Shown piece by piece: positions 54,467 to 63,649 of a DNA stretch of 64,000 nucleotides. How positions within the stretch are numbered: position 1 is the first letter of the stretch; every line of letters begins with the position of its first letter. Below the pieces are notes generated by a model. That model did no database searches, was not told the origin of the DNA, and saw nothing but the letters and a program-made list of their open reading frames with translations. The DNA comes from Tsukamurella sp. PLM1 (GTDB lineage: Bacteria > Actinomycetota > Actinomycetes > Mycobacteriales > Mycobacteriaceae), in NCBI RefSeq assembly GCF_023168325.1, contig NZ_AP025688.1, forward strand, positions 62,001 to 126,000, given 5' to 3'. Made by a program: the position numbers and the translations under genes.

Positions 54467-55399
54467 GTGACGCGCATCGCCTACTTCGGACCCGAGGGAA
54501 CCTTCACCGAGATGGCGCTGCTGCAGTGCCAGGACCTGGCCGCGCGCGGGGAGATGGCGGTGCCGGGGTTCGACCTGGTGGGCGCCGAGCGGATCAGCGC
54601 CCCCAGTCAGGTGGCCGCGCTCACCCTGGTGTCCGACGGTGCCGCCGACCTCGCGTGCGTGCCCATCGAATCGTCGGTCGAGGGACCGGTGACGCCCACC
54701 GTGGACGCGCTGGGCTTCGGGGCGCCGTTGCAGATCTTCGCGGAGACGGACCTCGCGGTCGCGTTCTCCGTCGCCTCGCGGCTCCCGCTGGAGGAGGTGC
54801 GCACCGTGGGCGCGTACCCGGTGGCCGCGGCGCAGGTCCGCGCGTGGCTGGCGACGAATCTGCCGCAGGCGCAGGTGGTTCCGTCGGCGTCGAACGCCGC
54901 TGCCGCGCTGGACGTCGCCGAGGGCCGGGTCGACGCGGGCGTGACGACCGCGCTGGCCGCGCGGATGTACGGCGTGCCGGAGGCGGCCACCGGCGTCGCC
55001 GACGTGGCCGACGCGCGGACCCGGTTCGTGTTGTGCGGCAGGCCCGGTCCGCCGCCCGCGCGCACCGGCAGCGACTGCACCGCGGTGATGATCGACGTGC
55101 CCAGCCGGCCGGGCTCGCTGGCGCTGGCGATGGCCGAGTTCGCGCTGCGCGGCGTCGATCTCACCCGCATCGAGTCGCGGCCGAAGCGAACCGTGTTCGG
55201 CAGCTACGTGTTCCACTTCGACTGCGTCGGCCACATCGACGATCCGGCGGTGGGTGAGGCGCTGCAGGCGCTGCACCGCGTGTGCGACGACGTGCGCTTC
55301 CTCGGCTCGTGGCCGCGGCCGGGCGGGCCGGGAACCGCGCCGACCCCGCCGGGCGACGCCGCACTCTGGCTCGAGCAGGTGCGGAGGGGCGAGCGATGA
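54467..55399 (+). CDS. pheA: Prephenate dehydratase
   Basis: A protein of 310 aa from GTG 54467. The catalytic domain starts RIAYFGPEGTFTEMALLQC and contains CVPIESSVEGPVTPTVDALG and the catalytic Thr region in TRFVLCGRP. The C-terminal ACT regulatory domain starts at about residue 203 (CTAVMIDVPSRPGSLALAMA) and has the phenylalanine-binding LTRIESRPKRT. It converts prephenate to phenylpyruvate with feedback by phenylalanine. It overlaps the next gene by 4 nt, the same pair and order as Rv3838c-Rv3837c. Confidence 0.96.
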   Translation: MTRIAYFGPEGTFTEMALLQCQDLAARGEMAVPGFDLVGAERISAPSQVAALTLVSDGAADLACVPIESSVEGPVTPTVDALGFGAPLQIFAETDLAVAFSVASRLPLEEVRTVGAYPVAAAQVRAWLATNLPQAQVVPSASNAAAALDVAEGRVDAGVTTALAARMYGVPEAATGVADVADARTRFVLCGRPGPPPARTGSDCTAVMIDVPSRPGSLALAMAEFALRGVDLTRIESRPKRTVFGSYVFHFDCVGHIDDPAVGEALQALHRVCDDVRFLGSWPRPGGPGTAPTPPGDAALWLEQVRRGER

Positions 55400-56019
55400 C
55401 GGGGCTGCTGCACCTGGTCCGGCACGGCCAGACGACCGCGAACGTCGGGAGGGTCCTCGACACCCGCCCGCCCGGCGCGCCGCTGACGCCGGAGGGGACG
55501 GAACAGGCGCGCCGGTTCGGCGCCGCGCGCGCCCCGGGAGCGGTGCTGCTCTCGTCGGTGGCGCGCCGCGCGCAGCAGACCGCCGGCCTGATCGGCGCGG
55601 AGTGGGGCCTGGCCGCCGACGTGATCGACGGCGTGCACGAGGTGCAGGCCGGCGACCTCGAGGGGCTGAGCGACGAGGGCTCGATCAAGGTTTTTCAGGA
55701 TGTCGTGAAGCGCTGGTACGCAGGTGATCTCGATGCGGCGATGCCGGGCGGCGAATCGGCGTGGACGCTGTTCGACCGCTACCTCCCCGCGGTCTCCGAG
55801 ATCCGTCGCCGGCACCTCCCGAACGGCGATGCGTACCTCGTCAGCCACGGCGCCGCGATCCGGCTGGTCGGGTTCCACCTGACCGATGTCGACGGTGCCT
55901 ACGCCCACCGGCACCACCTGCCCAACACGGGAGAGGTCGTGCTGCGCCCGGTGGGCACGGACGGGTGGGAGCTGGTCAGCTGGGCCGACGCACCGTCACA
56001 CCTGGACCCGATGGGCTAG
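55396..56019 (+). CDS. Histidine phosphatase (phosphoglycerate mutase family)
   Basis: A protein of 207 aa from ATG 55396, overlapping the pheA stop. The phosphohistidine motif LVRHGQTTANVGRVLD is at residues 7-22 (His10), a second Arg lies in LLSSVARRAQQTAGLI, the acid in HEVQAGDLEGLSD, and the second catalytic His in YLVSHGAAIRLVG. It is the Rv3837c homologue; the substrate is not established. Its 3' end overlaps the convergent SRPBCC gene by 4 nt. Confidence 0.9.
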   Translation: MTGLLHLVRHGQTTANVGRVLDTRPPGAPLTPEGTEQARRFGAARAPGAVLLSSVARRAQQTAGLIGAEWGLAADVIDGVHEVQAGDLEGLSDEGSIKVFQDVVKRWYAGDLDAAMPGGESAWTLFDRYLPAVSEIRRRHLPNGDAYLVSHGAAIRLVGFHLTDVDGAYAHRHHLPNTGEVVLRPVGTDGWELVSWADAPSHLDPMG

Positions 56020-56588
56020 GAGCCGGGCCGGGCGACCGACCGGCGCGCGACGGTGGCGATCATGTCCCGCCGGATGAGTCCGCTGCCGGCACGGATCGCG
56101 GTCCAGTACAGCGTGAAGGCGATCCGGGCGGCGGTGCTCGTCGGCCGGCAGTGGGTGCGCGTCTCCAGCAGAGTGCGGCGCTCGTCCAGCGCGGTGAGCC
56201 GCCATTCCATGCCGTAGACGAGCCAGCCGGGTTCGTCGAACGCGCGGATCTCGTCGACGGTGTGGCACTCGGCCACGTGCGGCGCGACGGGCGACCACGG
56301 CCTGCCCACGAGCGCGAACAGCAACGTGCGCGGCGGATCCGCGACGGTCACGGCGTGCGAGGAGAGGGTCTCCATGAACGGCAGGCCGGCGTTCGGGGTG
56401 CTCAGCGGCGATCGGATCCGCCAGAGGGTGCGGAGGAGGCGGAGGTCCGCCCAGGTGGTGGTCGTCAGGGCGTTCCACACCGCGTCGATGGGGGCGTCGG
56501 CGACGCCGTGGTGGTATTCGCCGAAGACCGGGTCGTCGACGATGTCGTCGAGGGCGGTGGCAGGGCGCGAAGCAGTTCTAGAATTCAT
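56016..56588 (-). CDS. SRPBCC-like protein (polyketide cyclase/lipid-binding fold)
   Basis: A protein of 190 aa from ATG 56588. Features of the START-like fold: VFGEYHHGVADAPIDAVWNA at the N terminus, IRAFDEPGWLVYGMEWRLTA in the middle strands and a long C-terminal helix IAFTLYWTAIRAGSGLIRRD. Such proteins hold a hydrophobic ligand in a helix-grip pocket. Its start codon lies inside the operator between it and the TetR gene, so expression is probably controlled by that TetR. A leaderless message is implied. Confidence 0.7.
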   Translation of the reverse strand: MNSRTASRPATALDDIVDDPVFGEYHHGVADAPIDAVWNALTTTTWADLRLLRTLWRIRSPLSTPNAGLPFMETLSSHAVTVADPPRTLLFALVGRPWSPVAPHVAECHTVDEIRAFDEPGWLVYGMEWRLTALDERRTLLETRTHCRPTSTAARIAFTLYWTAIRAGSGLIRRDMIATVARRSVARPGS

Positions 56589-56597
56589 ATTCTAGAA
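56576..56597. promoter_or_regulatory. Double TTCTAGAA operator between SRPBCC and TetR genes
   Basis: Two identical 8-bp palindromes TTCTAGAA at 56576-56583 and 56590-56597, centres 14 bp apart, forming a larger near-symmetric site. It covers the ATG of the SRPBCC gene and ends 22 bp before the GTG of the TetR gene. Confidence 0.7.
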
Positions 56598-56618
56598 TGT
56601 ATCGTCTATATTGGTCCC

Positions 56619-57209
56619 GTGGCAAGAGCGGCGAAGTTCAGCGAGGACGATATCCTGGATGCGGCGTCGGCGGCGATCGCCGACGCCGGGCGGGGAGCGA
56701 CGATCGCGCAGGTCGCGAAGGCCGCCGGTGCGCCGGTCGGCTCCATCTACCACCGGTATCCCTCCCGCGAGGATCTGTTCGTCTCGCTCTGGCTGCGGTC
56801 CATCCGTCGCTTCCACGTCGGGCTCCTCGAGGCGATGGCCGCGCCGGACCCGAACGAGGCGGCCATCGCCGCGGCCGTGCACATCCCGCGGTTCTGCCGC
56901 GAGCACCCGCGGGACGCGCTCGCGATGACGATGTACCGCCAGGCCGACCTCGTGGCGTCGGCACCGTCGGGGCTGGTGGAGGAGGTCAGGCACGTGAACG
57001 ACCGGGTCGACGACGCCACTCGGGACGTCGCCGCGCGGCGGTACCCGGAGGTCGACGACTTCCGGCTCGCGCTGCTCGCCACCGCCTGCCGCGAGAGCCC
57101 GTACGGGCTGGTCCGTCGGTATCTGGGTTCGTCCGTCCCGATCCCGCCGTGGCTCGACGATGCCGTGCGCGCGTCGACGGCCGCGATGCTCGCGCTGGGG
57201 GACCGGTGA
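56619..57209 (+). CDS. TetR family regulator
   Basis: A protein of 196 aa from GTG 56619. The HTH reads KFSEDDILDAASAAIADAGR, then GATIAQVAKAAGAPVGSIYH and RYPSREDLFVSLWLR. The ligand domain begins with FHVGLLEAMAAPDPNEAAIA and ends SSVPIPPWLDDAVRA. The double TTCTAGAA palindrome just upstream is its likely operator and also covers the divergent SRPBCC gene. It is coupled by GTGA to an alpha/beta-hydrolase, so the three genes probably act on the same hydrophobic compound. Confidence 0.85.
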   Translation: MARAAKFSEDDILDAASAAIADAGRGATIAQVAKAAGAPVGSIYHRYPSREDLFVSLWLRSIRRFHVGLLEAMAAPDPNEAAIAAAVHIPRFCREHPRDALAMTMYRQADLVASAPSGLVEEVRHVNDRVDDATRDVAARRYPEVDDFRLALLATACRESPYGLVRRYLGSSVPIPPWLDDAVRASTAAMLALGDR

Positions 57210-58237
57210 GTCGCCTCGCCGGGACGGACCGGTCGGCGGCGGACGGGTACTACCGCCGCGGCATGCGGGCGGTTCGTGCGGCGGGATTCGTGGAGCGCAC
57301 GGTGGTGGCCGGCGGGCACACGACCGCCTACGCCGAGGGCCCCGACGGTGGCCCGCCGCTCGTCCTGCTGCACGGCCAGGCGTCGCGGTGGCAGGACCAC
57401 CTGCGCGTTCTGCCCGAGCTGGCGCGCGACCACCACGTGTTCGCGGTCGACGTTCCCGGACACGGGGATTCGGCGCGGCTGCGGCCGGGCGAGTACACGA
57501 ACGAACGTGTCGCCGAGCTGATCGGCGAGTTCCTGCGCGCGGTCGTCGAGAGGCCGGCGGTGCTGGCCGGGCACTCGTCGGGCGCGCTCCTCGCGCTCGC
57601 CGTCGCGGCGCGCGAGCCCGATGCGGTGCGACGGTTGATTCTCGAGGATCCGCCGCTGTACTCGTCGGTGCCGCCGCGACTGGCGACCACGATCGGCGGG
57701 GACCTGCCGGGGCTGTGCCGGGACTTCCTGGGCCAGGATGCGGAGCCCGACTTCCAGCGGTACTTCCTGCGTCGCACTGCATTGTTCGAGCTGTTCGGCC
57801 CGCTCCGTCGGATCATCGCGGCGAACGCGGTGCGCAAGCGGCGGTCCGATCCGGAGCGACCGGTCCAATTACGCGGCGTCCCCGACGATCTCAACATGTT
57901 CCTGCGGGGCGTGCACGACTACGATCCCGCGTTCGGGGCGGCGTGGGCGTCGGGCGCCTGGTACGACGGATTCGCCACCGACGAGGCCCTGGCCGCGGTC
58001 GCCGCGTCCGGGACGCCGACGACGTTGCTCCACACCGACTTCTGGCTCCGTACGTTCGGCTCCTCCTACAACCGGCGCGGTGTGCTGATGGCCGCGATGG
58101 ACCGCGACGACGTGGACCGTGCGACTCGGATCCTGCATCCGCAGAACGTGATCGGCGTGAAGTCCGGGCACCTCGTGCACTTCGTGCGGCCGCAGGTCTA
58201 CATCGACGCCGTGCGCGGGCACGCAGCGGTCAACTGA
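57206..58237 (+). CDS. Alpha/beta-hydrolase
   Basis: A protein of 343 aa from GTG 57206, overlapping the TetR stop. It has the oxyanion segment LVLLHGQASRWQDHLRVLPE, strand 4 VFAVDVPGHGDSARL, the nucleophile elbow LAGHSSGALLALAVA (Ser about residue 122), an acidic residue in TTLLHTDFWLRTFG and the C-terminal His in VKSGHLVHFVRPQ. A long lid of about 110 aa lies between strand 6 and the acid. The final His segment is typical of haloperoxidase/epoxide hydrolase-like folds; the substrate is unknown. It overlaps the convergent deoD gene by 8 nt. Confidence 0.85.
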   Translation: MSRLAGTDRSAADGYYRRGMRAVRAAGFVERTVVAGGHTTAYAEGPDGGPPLVLLHGQASRWQDHLRVLPELARDHHVFAVDVPGHGDSARLRPGEYTNERVAELIGEFLRAVVERPAVLAGHSSGALLALAVAAREPDAVRRLILEDPPLYSSVPPRLATTIGGDLPGLCRDFLGQDAEPDFQRYFLRRTALFELFGPLRRIIAANAVRKRRSDPERPVQLRGVPDDLNMFLRGVHDYDPAFGAAWASGAWYDGFATDEALAAVAASGTPTTLLHTDFWLRTFGSSYNRRGVLMAAMDRDDVDRATRILHPQNVIGVKSGHLVHFVRPQVYIDAVRGHAAVN

Positions 58238-58935
58238 GCGCGGCCTCGATCGCGATGGTGGCGGCGGCAGTGAAGCCGTTCTCCCGCTCGTCGGGGGAGA
58301 GCGCCTCCTCGCGGAACATGTGGTCCGTCACGGTGAGCACCGTCAGGGCCTCGCGCCCCTCGGCGGACGCGACCGCGTAGAGGGCGGCGGTCTCCATGTC
58401 GACTCCGAGCACACCGTGGTCGCGCAGGCCCTCGTGCAGGCCCGGGCGCGCGAGGTAGAAGTGGTCCGACGAGTACACCGGGCCCACGCGCACCGTCGTC
58501 CCGGCGCGTTCCGCGGCATCGGCGGCGGCGCGGAGCAGGGGTACGAGGCCGCCGGGGCGAACCGCACGCCCGGGATCCGCGGGTCGTTGATCGCTGAATC
58601 GGTGTGGGCGGCGGTCGCGATGATCACGTCGCCCAGCGCGATGCCGTCGGGATAGCCGCCCGACGTGCCGACCCGGACGATCCGCTGCACCCCGTACTCG
58701 CGAAACAACTCGGTGGCGTAGATCGTCATCGTCGGCAGGCCCATGCCGGAGCCCATCACCGAGATCGGCCGGCCACCCACGGTGCCGGTGTAGGCCTCCA
58801 TGCCGCGCACCTCATTGACCAGGCGGACGTCGTCGAAGAGGGTCTCGGCGATGCGCGCGCGCGCCGCGGGTCACCCGGCATGAGGACGGCGGGAGCGTAA
58901 TCGCCGGGGGCGGCGGAGTTGTGCGGCGTCGGCAT
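58230..58935 (-). CDS. deoD: Purine-nucleoside phosphorylase, DeoD type (frame broken twice)
   Basis: About 235 aa from ATG 58935 once two breaks are joined (near 58852-58858 and at GGGG 58538-58541). Pieces in order: MPTPHNSAAPGDYAPAVLMP with the phosphate-binding GDPRRAR, VRLVNEVRGMEAYTGTVGG, SVMGSGMGLPTMTIYATEL, IVRVGTSGGYPDGIALGDVI, GPVYSSDHFYLARPG, then GVDMETAALYAVASAEGREA with the Glu/Asp base-binding pair and LTVTDHMF. All are DeoD-family motifs. It cleaves purine nucleosides with phosphate for salvage. One added base in each place gives one continuous protein. Confidence 0.85.
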
Positions 58936-58948
58936 GTGTCGAATCCCT

Positions 58949-59293
58949 TCAGGCCCAGCCCAGATCGTGCAAGCGGTGGTCGTCGATCCCGAAATGATGG
59001 CCGATCTCGTGCAGCACGGTCACGCGGATCTCGTGGCGCAGCTGCTCCTCGGTTTCGCAGACGTCCATCAACGCCTCGCGGTAGATGGTGATCGTGTCCG
59101 GGAGGGTGCCCACGTAATTCCAGTCGCGCTCGGTGAGGGCGATGCCCTCGTAGAGGCCGAGCAGTGTCGGCTCGTCCTCGTTCCGGTCGCGTACGAGCAC
59201 GACGACGTTGTCCATCGCCTTCGCCAGCTCAGGCGGGACGTCGTCCAGGGCGTCCGAGACCCACTCCTGGAACAGCCTCCGGGATACGTGCAC
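58949..59293 (-). CDS. Minimal metallopeptidase family protein (Rv3836-like)
   Basis: A protein of 114 aa from GTG 59293. It is a small zincin with VTVLHEIGHHFGIDDHRLHD near the C terminus: HEIGH supplies two His ligands and the downstream Asp/His region the third (HExxHxxGxxD). The N-terminal part is FQEWVSDALDDVPPELAKAM, and a strand DTITIYREALMDVCETEEQL follows. The family is conserved next to serS and the Rv3835-like gene in mycolate actinobacteria. Biological substrate unknown. Starts 2 nt after the preceding gene on the same strand. Confidence 0.9.
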   Translation of the reverse strand: MHVSRRLFQEWVSDALDDVPPELAKAMDNVVVLVRDRNEDEPTLLGLYEGIALTERDWNYVGTLPDTITIYREALMDVCETEEQLRHEIRVTVLHEIGHHFGIDDHRLHDLGWA

Positions 59294-59295
59294 GG

Positions 59296-60416
59296 CTAGC
59301 CGCCGGGCTTGGGTGCCGAGGGCCGCGCCGCGCCCGGGAAGGTCGGCATGACCGGCGGCTTACCGTCGATGAGCAGGCCGGAAGACTTCGCCGAACCGGT
59401 GACGGGGGTGAACGTGAGGCCGTCCCGCGAGGATGCGACGAAGCAGATCGCCGAGCGTGAGCCCGCCGTCCATGACGGCTGCGACAGCTTGTTCCACTGC
59501 AGCTGCAGCCCGGACTTGCGCAGGCCGTCCTGCGCGCCGAACCATCCGGTGGTGCGTGACGGGCAGATCCGGGCCAGGTACTCCTCCTGCTGCCCCAGCG
59601 TGGGCAGGACGCCCCGGGGAACGCCTGCCGCAGGTCGATCACCGCGGTCACCTCGAAGGCGTGCGGCTTCGCGCAGTCCACCGGGCTCGTCGCCTGGCCG
59701 CGGTCGCCGATCCCGATGCAGGTGCCGGGCGGCCACGACAGCGACGCGTCCTGGTTGACGACCTTGCCCTGCACCTCCTGGACGGCGCCGGCACCGTCGA
59801 CCACCTGGACCCCGCAGCGCATCGTGCGGTCCCCGGACTCCCACGCCTTCTCGCCCGCGGTGAGCAGGCCCGTCTGGAACCGGCCCTTCGGGTCGAGGCG
59901 CTTGCCGAGGTACTCGGTCACGATGGGCGGGCAGAGCTGGTCGCGCTGGGCGGCGAGCGCGGTCTCGGTCGGGTATTTCGCCTCCGCCGGGAACGTGCGG
60001 GCGGGCTCGCCCGCGACCTCGAACTTGTGCGGCTGCATGCAGTCGACGGGGGCCAGCGTGGTCGGGTCCTTGTCCCACGTCAGGCACGTGCCGGGCTTGG
60101 ACCGGTCCAGGATCGTCCCGGCCGCGGCCAGGCGCGGAGCCTTCTCCTCGTTCTTCGGCTCGAACGCGCCGGTGGCGAACAGGGTCGCTCCGATCGCGAT
60201 CGCGCCCACGACCACCGCGGCGAGCACGGCGCGCACCGCCCAGGCCCCGCCGCGGAACCGCGCGGGGGCCTCGGGCTCCGGCTCCGATTCGGGTTCCAGC
60301 TCGGGCTCCTGGTCGAGCTCCGGCTCGGACTCCTGGTCGAACTCCGGCTCCGGGGGCGTTTCGGCCTGCGGTTCGGGCGTGGACGGGTCGGGGGTGTCGT
60401 TGTCGTCGGGCATCAC
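59296..60416 (-). CDS. Septum-formation family membrane protein (Rv3835-like; frame broken once)
   Basis: About 373 aa from ATG 60416 (or 60413). An acidic Pro/Glu-rich cytoplasmic tail (about residues 1-50, repeats of EPEPE type) precedes one helix [20 protein letters not shown]. Two exported septum-formation domains follow, each with a pattern of Cys and PHKFEV/PHAFEV ([15 protein letters not shown] and [16 protein letters not shown]). A break at CCCC 59612-59615 (plus strand) joins to [18 protein letters not shown] and the C terminus. It matches Rv3835 in locus and design. The family is implicated in envelope or division functions. Confidence 0.85.
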
Positions 60417-60488
60417 GTTCCATCATGCCTGGCCGGGGCGCGGTCCGGTGGCCGGTGTATCGGTTGGGGTGGTCCGACGGTGCCGTAA

Positions 60489-60494
60489 TAGGCT
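60489..60494 (+). promoter_or_regulatory. -10 box for leaderless serS transcript
   Basis: TAGGCT ends 7 nt before GTG 60502. This rules out a T-box leader for this serS. Confidence 0.55.
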
Positions 60495-60501
60495 TAGGCG
60501 C

Positions 60502-61755
60502 GTGATCGACGTCAAGCTGGTACGCGAGAACCCCGACCGTGTGCGCGCCTCGCAGCGCGCCCGTGGAGAGGATCCGTCGCTGGTCGACGTCCTGCTGTCC
60601 GCGGACGCGGACCGTCGGGCGGCCGTGCTGGCGGCCGATAACCTGCGGGCCGAGCACAAGGCATCGTCGAAGTCGATCGGCAAGGCGGCTCCCGAGGACC
60701 GCAAGGCCCTGGTGGCGGCCGCGGGCGAGCTTGCCGCGAAGGTCAAGGAGGCGGAGGCCGAACAGGACCGCGCGGACGCGGCGTTCGACGAGGTCGCGCG
60801 GAAGATCGGCAACGTCATCATCGACGGGGTGCCCGCCGGCGGCGAGGACGATTTCGAGGTGCTCGAGCACGTGGGGACGGTCCCCGAGATCGCGGACCCG
60901 AAGGACCACCTGGAGCTGGCCGAGGGCCTCGGCCTGCTCGACATGGACCGCGGCGCGAAGGTGTCGGGCTCGCGGTTCTACTTCATGACCGGCCACGGCG
61001 CGCTGTTTCAGATGGCGCTGCTGCAGCTCGCGGTGCAGAAGGCCGTGGCGAACGGCTTCACCCTGATGATCCCGCCCGTGCTGGTGCGGCCCGAGGTGAT
61101 GGCCGGGACCGGCTTCCTCGGCGCGCACGCCGACGAGATCTACCGCCTCGAGGCCGACGACCTGTACCTCGTGGGCACCTCCGAGGTGCCGCTGGCCGGG
61201 TACCACATGGACGAGATCATCGACCTGTCGAACGGCCCGGTGCGGTACGCCGCGCAGTCGAGCTGCTTCCGGCGGGAGGCCGGGTCGTACGGCAAGGACA
61301 CGCGCGGCATCATCCGCGTGCACCAGTTCGACAAGATCGAGATGTTCGTCTACTGCAAGCCCGAGGACGCGGAGGCCGAGCACCAGCGGCTGCTGGACTT
61401 CGAGAAGGAGATGCTCGCGGCCGTCGAGGTGCCCTACCGGGTGATCGACGTGGCGGCGGGCGACCTGGGCTCGTCGGCGGCGCGCAAGTACGACAGCGAG
61501 GCGTGGGTGCCGTCGCAGGGCCGCTACCGCGAGCTCACGTCGACGTCGAACTGCACGACCTTCCAGGCCCGGCGCCTGGGCATCCGGTACCGCGACGAGG
61601 ACGGCCGGCCGCAGATCGCCGCGACCCTCAACGGCACCCTCGCCACCACGCGGTGGCTCGTCGCGATCTGGGAGAACCACCAGCAGCCCGACGGTTCCAT
61701 CCGTGTGCCCGCCGCGCTGCAGCCGTTCCTCGGCACGGACGTGCTGCGCCCGTAG
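60502..61755 (+). CDS. serS: Seryl-tRNA synthetase
   Basis: A protein of 417 aa from GTG 60502. The N-terminal long coiled-coil arm that grips the tRNA(Ser) variable loop spans about residues 25-100 (many Ala/Glu/Lys). The class II core has motif 1 ([18 protein letters not shown]), motif 2 ([18 protein letters not shown], then HQFDKIEMF) and motif 3 ([18 protein letters not shown]). The serine-binding TSEVPLAG loop is present. Length is typical. It charges tRNA(Ser) and tRNA(Sec). Confidence 0.98.
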   Translation: MIDVKLVRENPDRVRASQRARGEDPSLVDVLLSADADRRAAVLAADNLRAEHKASSKSIGKAAPEDRKALVAAAGELAAKVKEAEAEQDRADAAFDEVARKIGNVIIDGVPAGGEDDFEVLEHVGTVPEIADPKDHLELAEGLGLLDMDRGAKVSGSRFYFMTGHGALFQMALLQLAVQKAVANGFTLMIPPVLVRPEVMAGTGFLGAHADEIYRLEADDLYLVGTSEVPLAGYHMDEIIDLSNGPVRYAAQSSCFRREAGSYGKDTRGIIRVHQFDKIEMFVYCKPEDAEAEHQRLLDFEKEMLAAVEVPYRVIDVAAGDLGSSAARKYDSEAWVPSQGRYRELTSTSNCTTFQARRLGIRYRDEDGRPQIAATLNGTLATTRWLVAIWENHQQPDGSIRVPAALQPFLGTDVLRP

Positions 61756-61810
61756 GAGGCGTTTCCGCACGCTGCAGCCGTGCTTCGGGGCGGAGCGATG
61801 GGCGCGGACA

Positions 61811-62371
61811 TCAGAATCCGATCACGTGCCACCAATCGGAGCCGAGTCCCTTCACCACGAACACGCTGCCCGAGGGCGGTTCGCTGCCGTCGGGTCGGTA
61901 CTCGAGGTGGCTGATCCCGGTCGTGTTGTCCGTGGGAGGGATCGCGAAGGCTACGACGCCGGCCCGCTTGGACGTCCGGTGTATGCGCAGCGTGCCGATT
62001 CGGCGATCGCCGTGGTCGGTGAAGTCGGTGCGCGGGTCGGCGAGGACCTGCTGGGCGGCGGTGGTGAGCCGGGGCTGGTCGTAGGCCCACTGCCATCGTC
62101 GTGGGGTATCGGTTACGGCCAGTGCCAGGGCGAGAACCCCGATGAGCGGGATCGGGAGCAGCCGCCACGAGCAGCGTTTCGTGCGCCGGAACCAGACGGC
62201 CAGGTACGCCAGCCATAGGACGATCAGGATGACGCCGAGGACCCATGGCCAGGTGGCCGTGGCGTCGTTGACGCCGAGCATCAGGGTGCGCAGCCAGAAG
62301 GCGCAGTTCGCCAGGACGAGGACCGTGAGGGCCCACCCGACCCGCGCGAGGGTACGACTACCGGGCGACAT
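61811..62371 (-). CDS. Hypothetical membrane protein
   Basis: A protein of 186 aa from ATG 62371. Three helices are visible (LARVGWALTVLVLANCAFWL, WVLGVILIVLWLAYLAVWF, LLPIPLIGVLALALAVTDTP), followed by an exported domain of about 95 aa containing RRWQWAYDQPRLTTAAQQVL, GTLRIHRTSKRAGVVAFAIP and DWWHVIGF at the end. The C-terminal domain ends in a pattern often seen in small secreted beta-rich domains. No named family recognised. Convergent with serS; the roadblock gene lies on the same strand 34 bp downstream. Confidence 0.65.
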   Translation of the reverse strand: MSPGSRTLARVGWALTVLVLANCAFWLRTLMLGVNDATATWPWVLGVILIVLWLAYLAVWFRRTKRCSWRLLPIPLIGVLALALAVTDTPRRWQWAYDQPRLTTAAQQVLADPRTDFTDHGDRRIGTLRIHRTSKRAGVVAFAIPPTDNTTGISHLEYRPDGSEPPSGSVFVVKGLGSDWWHVIGF

Positions 62372-62405
62372 TCGCCAAGATTAACCCATGCGTCGCTGGC
62401 GCGGA

Positions 62406-63649
62406 TCAGACCTCGATCTGCTCCGCAAGCTTGGTCAGGCGGAAGCGGGCCATCGCGAGGTTGGCGCGCGAGCGGTCGAGAACGAGGTAGAGGAACAGGT
62501 CGTCGGTGCCCTGGTTGATGGGGCGCACGATCTGGTACTGCGTGCCCAGCGTGATCAGGATGTCCTCGATGTGATCGTCGAGATCCAGGTCGCCGAGCGT
62601 CCGCCCCATCGCCTGGACCAGCGCCGAGTTACCCGCGGCCGCCACCTCGAGGTTGAACTCGGCGGGGTCGCCCGCCGTGGCCAGCGCCATGCCGCTGGCC
62701 GCGTCGACCAGCGCCACGCCCAGCGCGCCGTCGATCGCCATGGCTTCGTTCAGGGACTCGTTGAAGTCGGTCATATCGCCGGGCTCCTCGGGTTCGTGCG
62801 GGGTGGTCGGGGTGTGCAGGCTCTGCAGGGTCTCCGCGTCGACGTACGTCTCGTCGATCTGCGTGTACGGGAACGGGTCGATCGCCAGCGGCTCCGGCAG
62901 CCGCGGCGGCTCCGGCGCATGATGCACCACGTCGACCACTTCGACGTCGATGTACGACTCGTCCGGCTCGTCGAGCGTCTCGGCCGCCGCGGTGCTCGCG
63001 TCGGCTCCGTCCGTGCCGGTCCCGGGCGCCGACGGTGCCTCGTACCGCGGGGGCTCGTAGGCGGGGCGCTCGAACGTGGGCTGCGCCGACGGGTCGAACT
63101 TGGGTGGTGCGAACTGGTCGAAGCCCCCGTCGAACCCGCCGTCGAACCCGCTCGCCGTGGTCGACGACGTGCTGTAGCCGAACCCGCCGGACCGGCCGGC
63201 CTCGAACGTGTCCGGCTCCGGCGCGACGCCCTGGAAGGTCTCGGACGTCAGCGGATCCGTGAGTGGGTCGGGCTTGCTGCGGGGCGGCTCCGGCGCCGAC
63301 GGTGCAGCACCAGGCCCGGCGGCGCCCTGCGCCGCCGCGACCTTGGCCGCGACCTGCTCCTCGGGCGGCGGGATCACCCGCGACGGGCGCGGTCCCTGCT
63401 CCGCGCTGCCCGGTCGCGCGGCGTCCGGTTGGGCGGCGCTCGGCTGCGCGGGGGTCTCGGCGGCCGGCCGCGGGGGCGCGACCTGCCGCTGCGGCGGTGG
63501 CGGCGGGACCGGGCGGGGAGGCACCGTCGGGCCCGGGGAGGCGACGGTGCCGCCGGGCGCGAGCCCATGCCCGTGTCGTGGACGCCGTAGTAGTCCTCGA
63601 CGCGCTGGCGGTTGCTCGGAGGACGGCGCTGGGGGTTCCGTCCGGTCAC
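62406..63649 (-). CDS. Roadblock/LC7 domain protein with long Pro-rich N terminus (frame broken once)
   Basis: About 415 aa from GTG 63649, overlapping the Rieske gene stop. The N terminus (TGRNPQRRPPSNRQRVEDYY) switches frame at GGGG 63535-63538 (plus strand) into a Pro-rich region of about 270 aa with low complexity (PPPPPQRQVAPPRPA). The C-terminal roadblock domain spans about the last 120 aa: FNESLNEAMAIDGALGVALV, NSALVQAMGRTLGDLDLDDH, IEDILITLGTQYQIVRPI and LVLDRSRANLAMARFRL. Roadblock proteins regulate small GTPases in actinobacteria (conservons), but no GTPase gene is visible here. The long disordered tail is unusual. Confidence 0.78.

Noticed and set aside
60420..60502. T-box leader upstream of serS
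   Set aside because: The -10 box lies 7 nt before the start codon, leaving no leader for a T-box.
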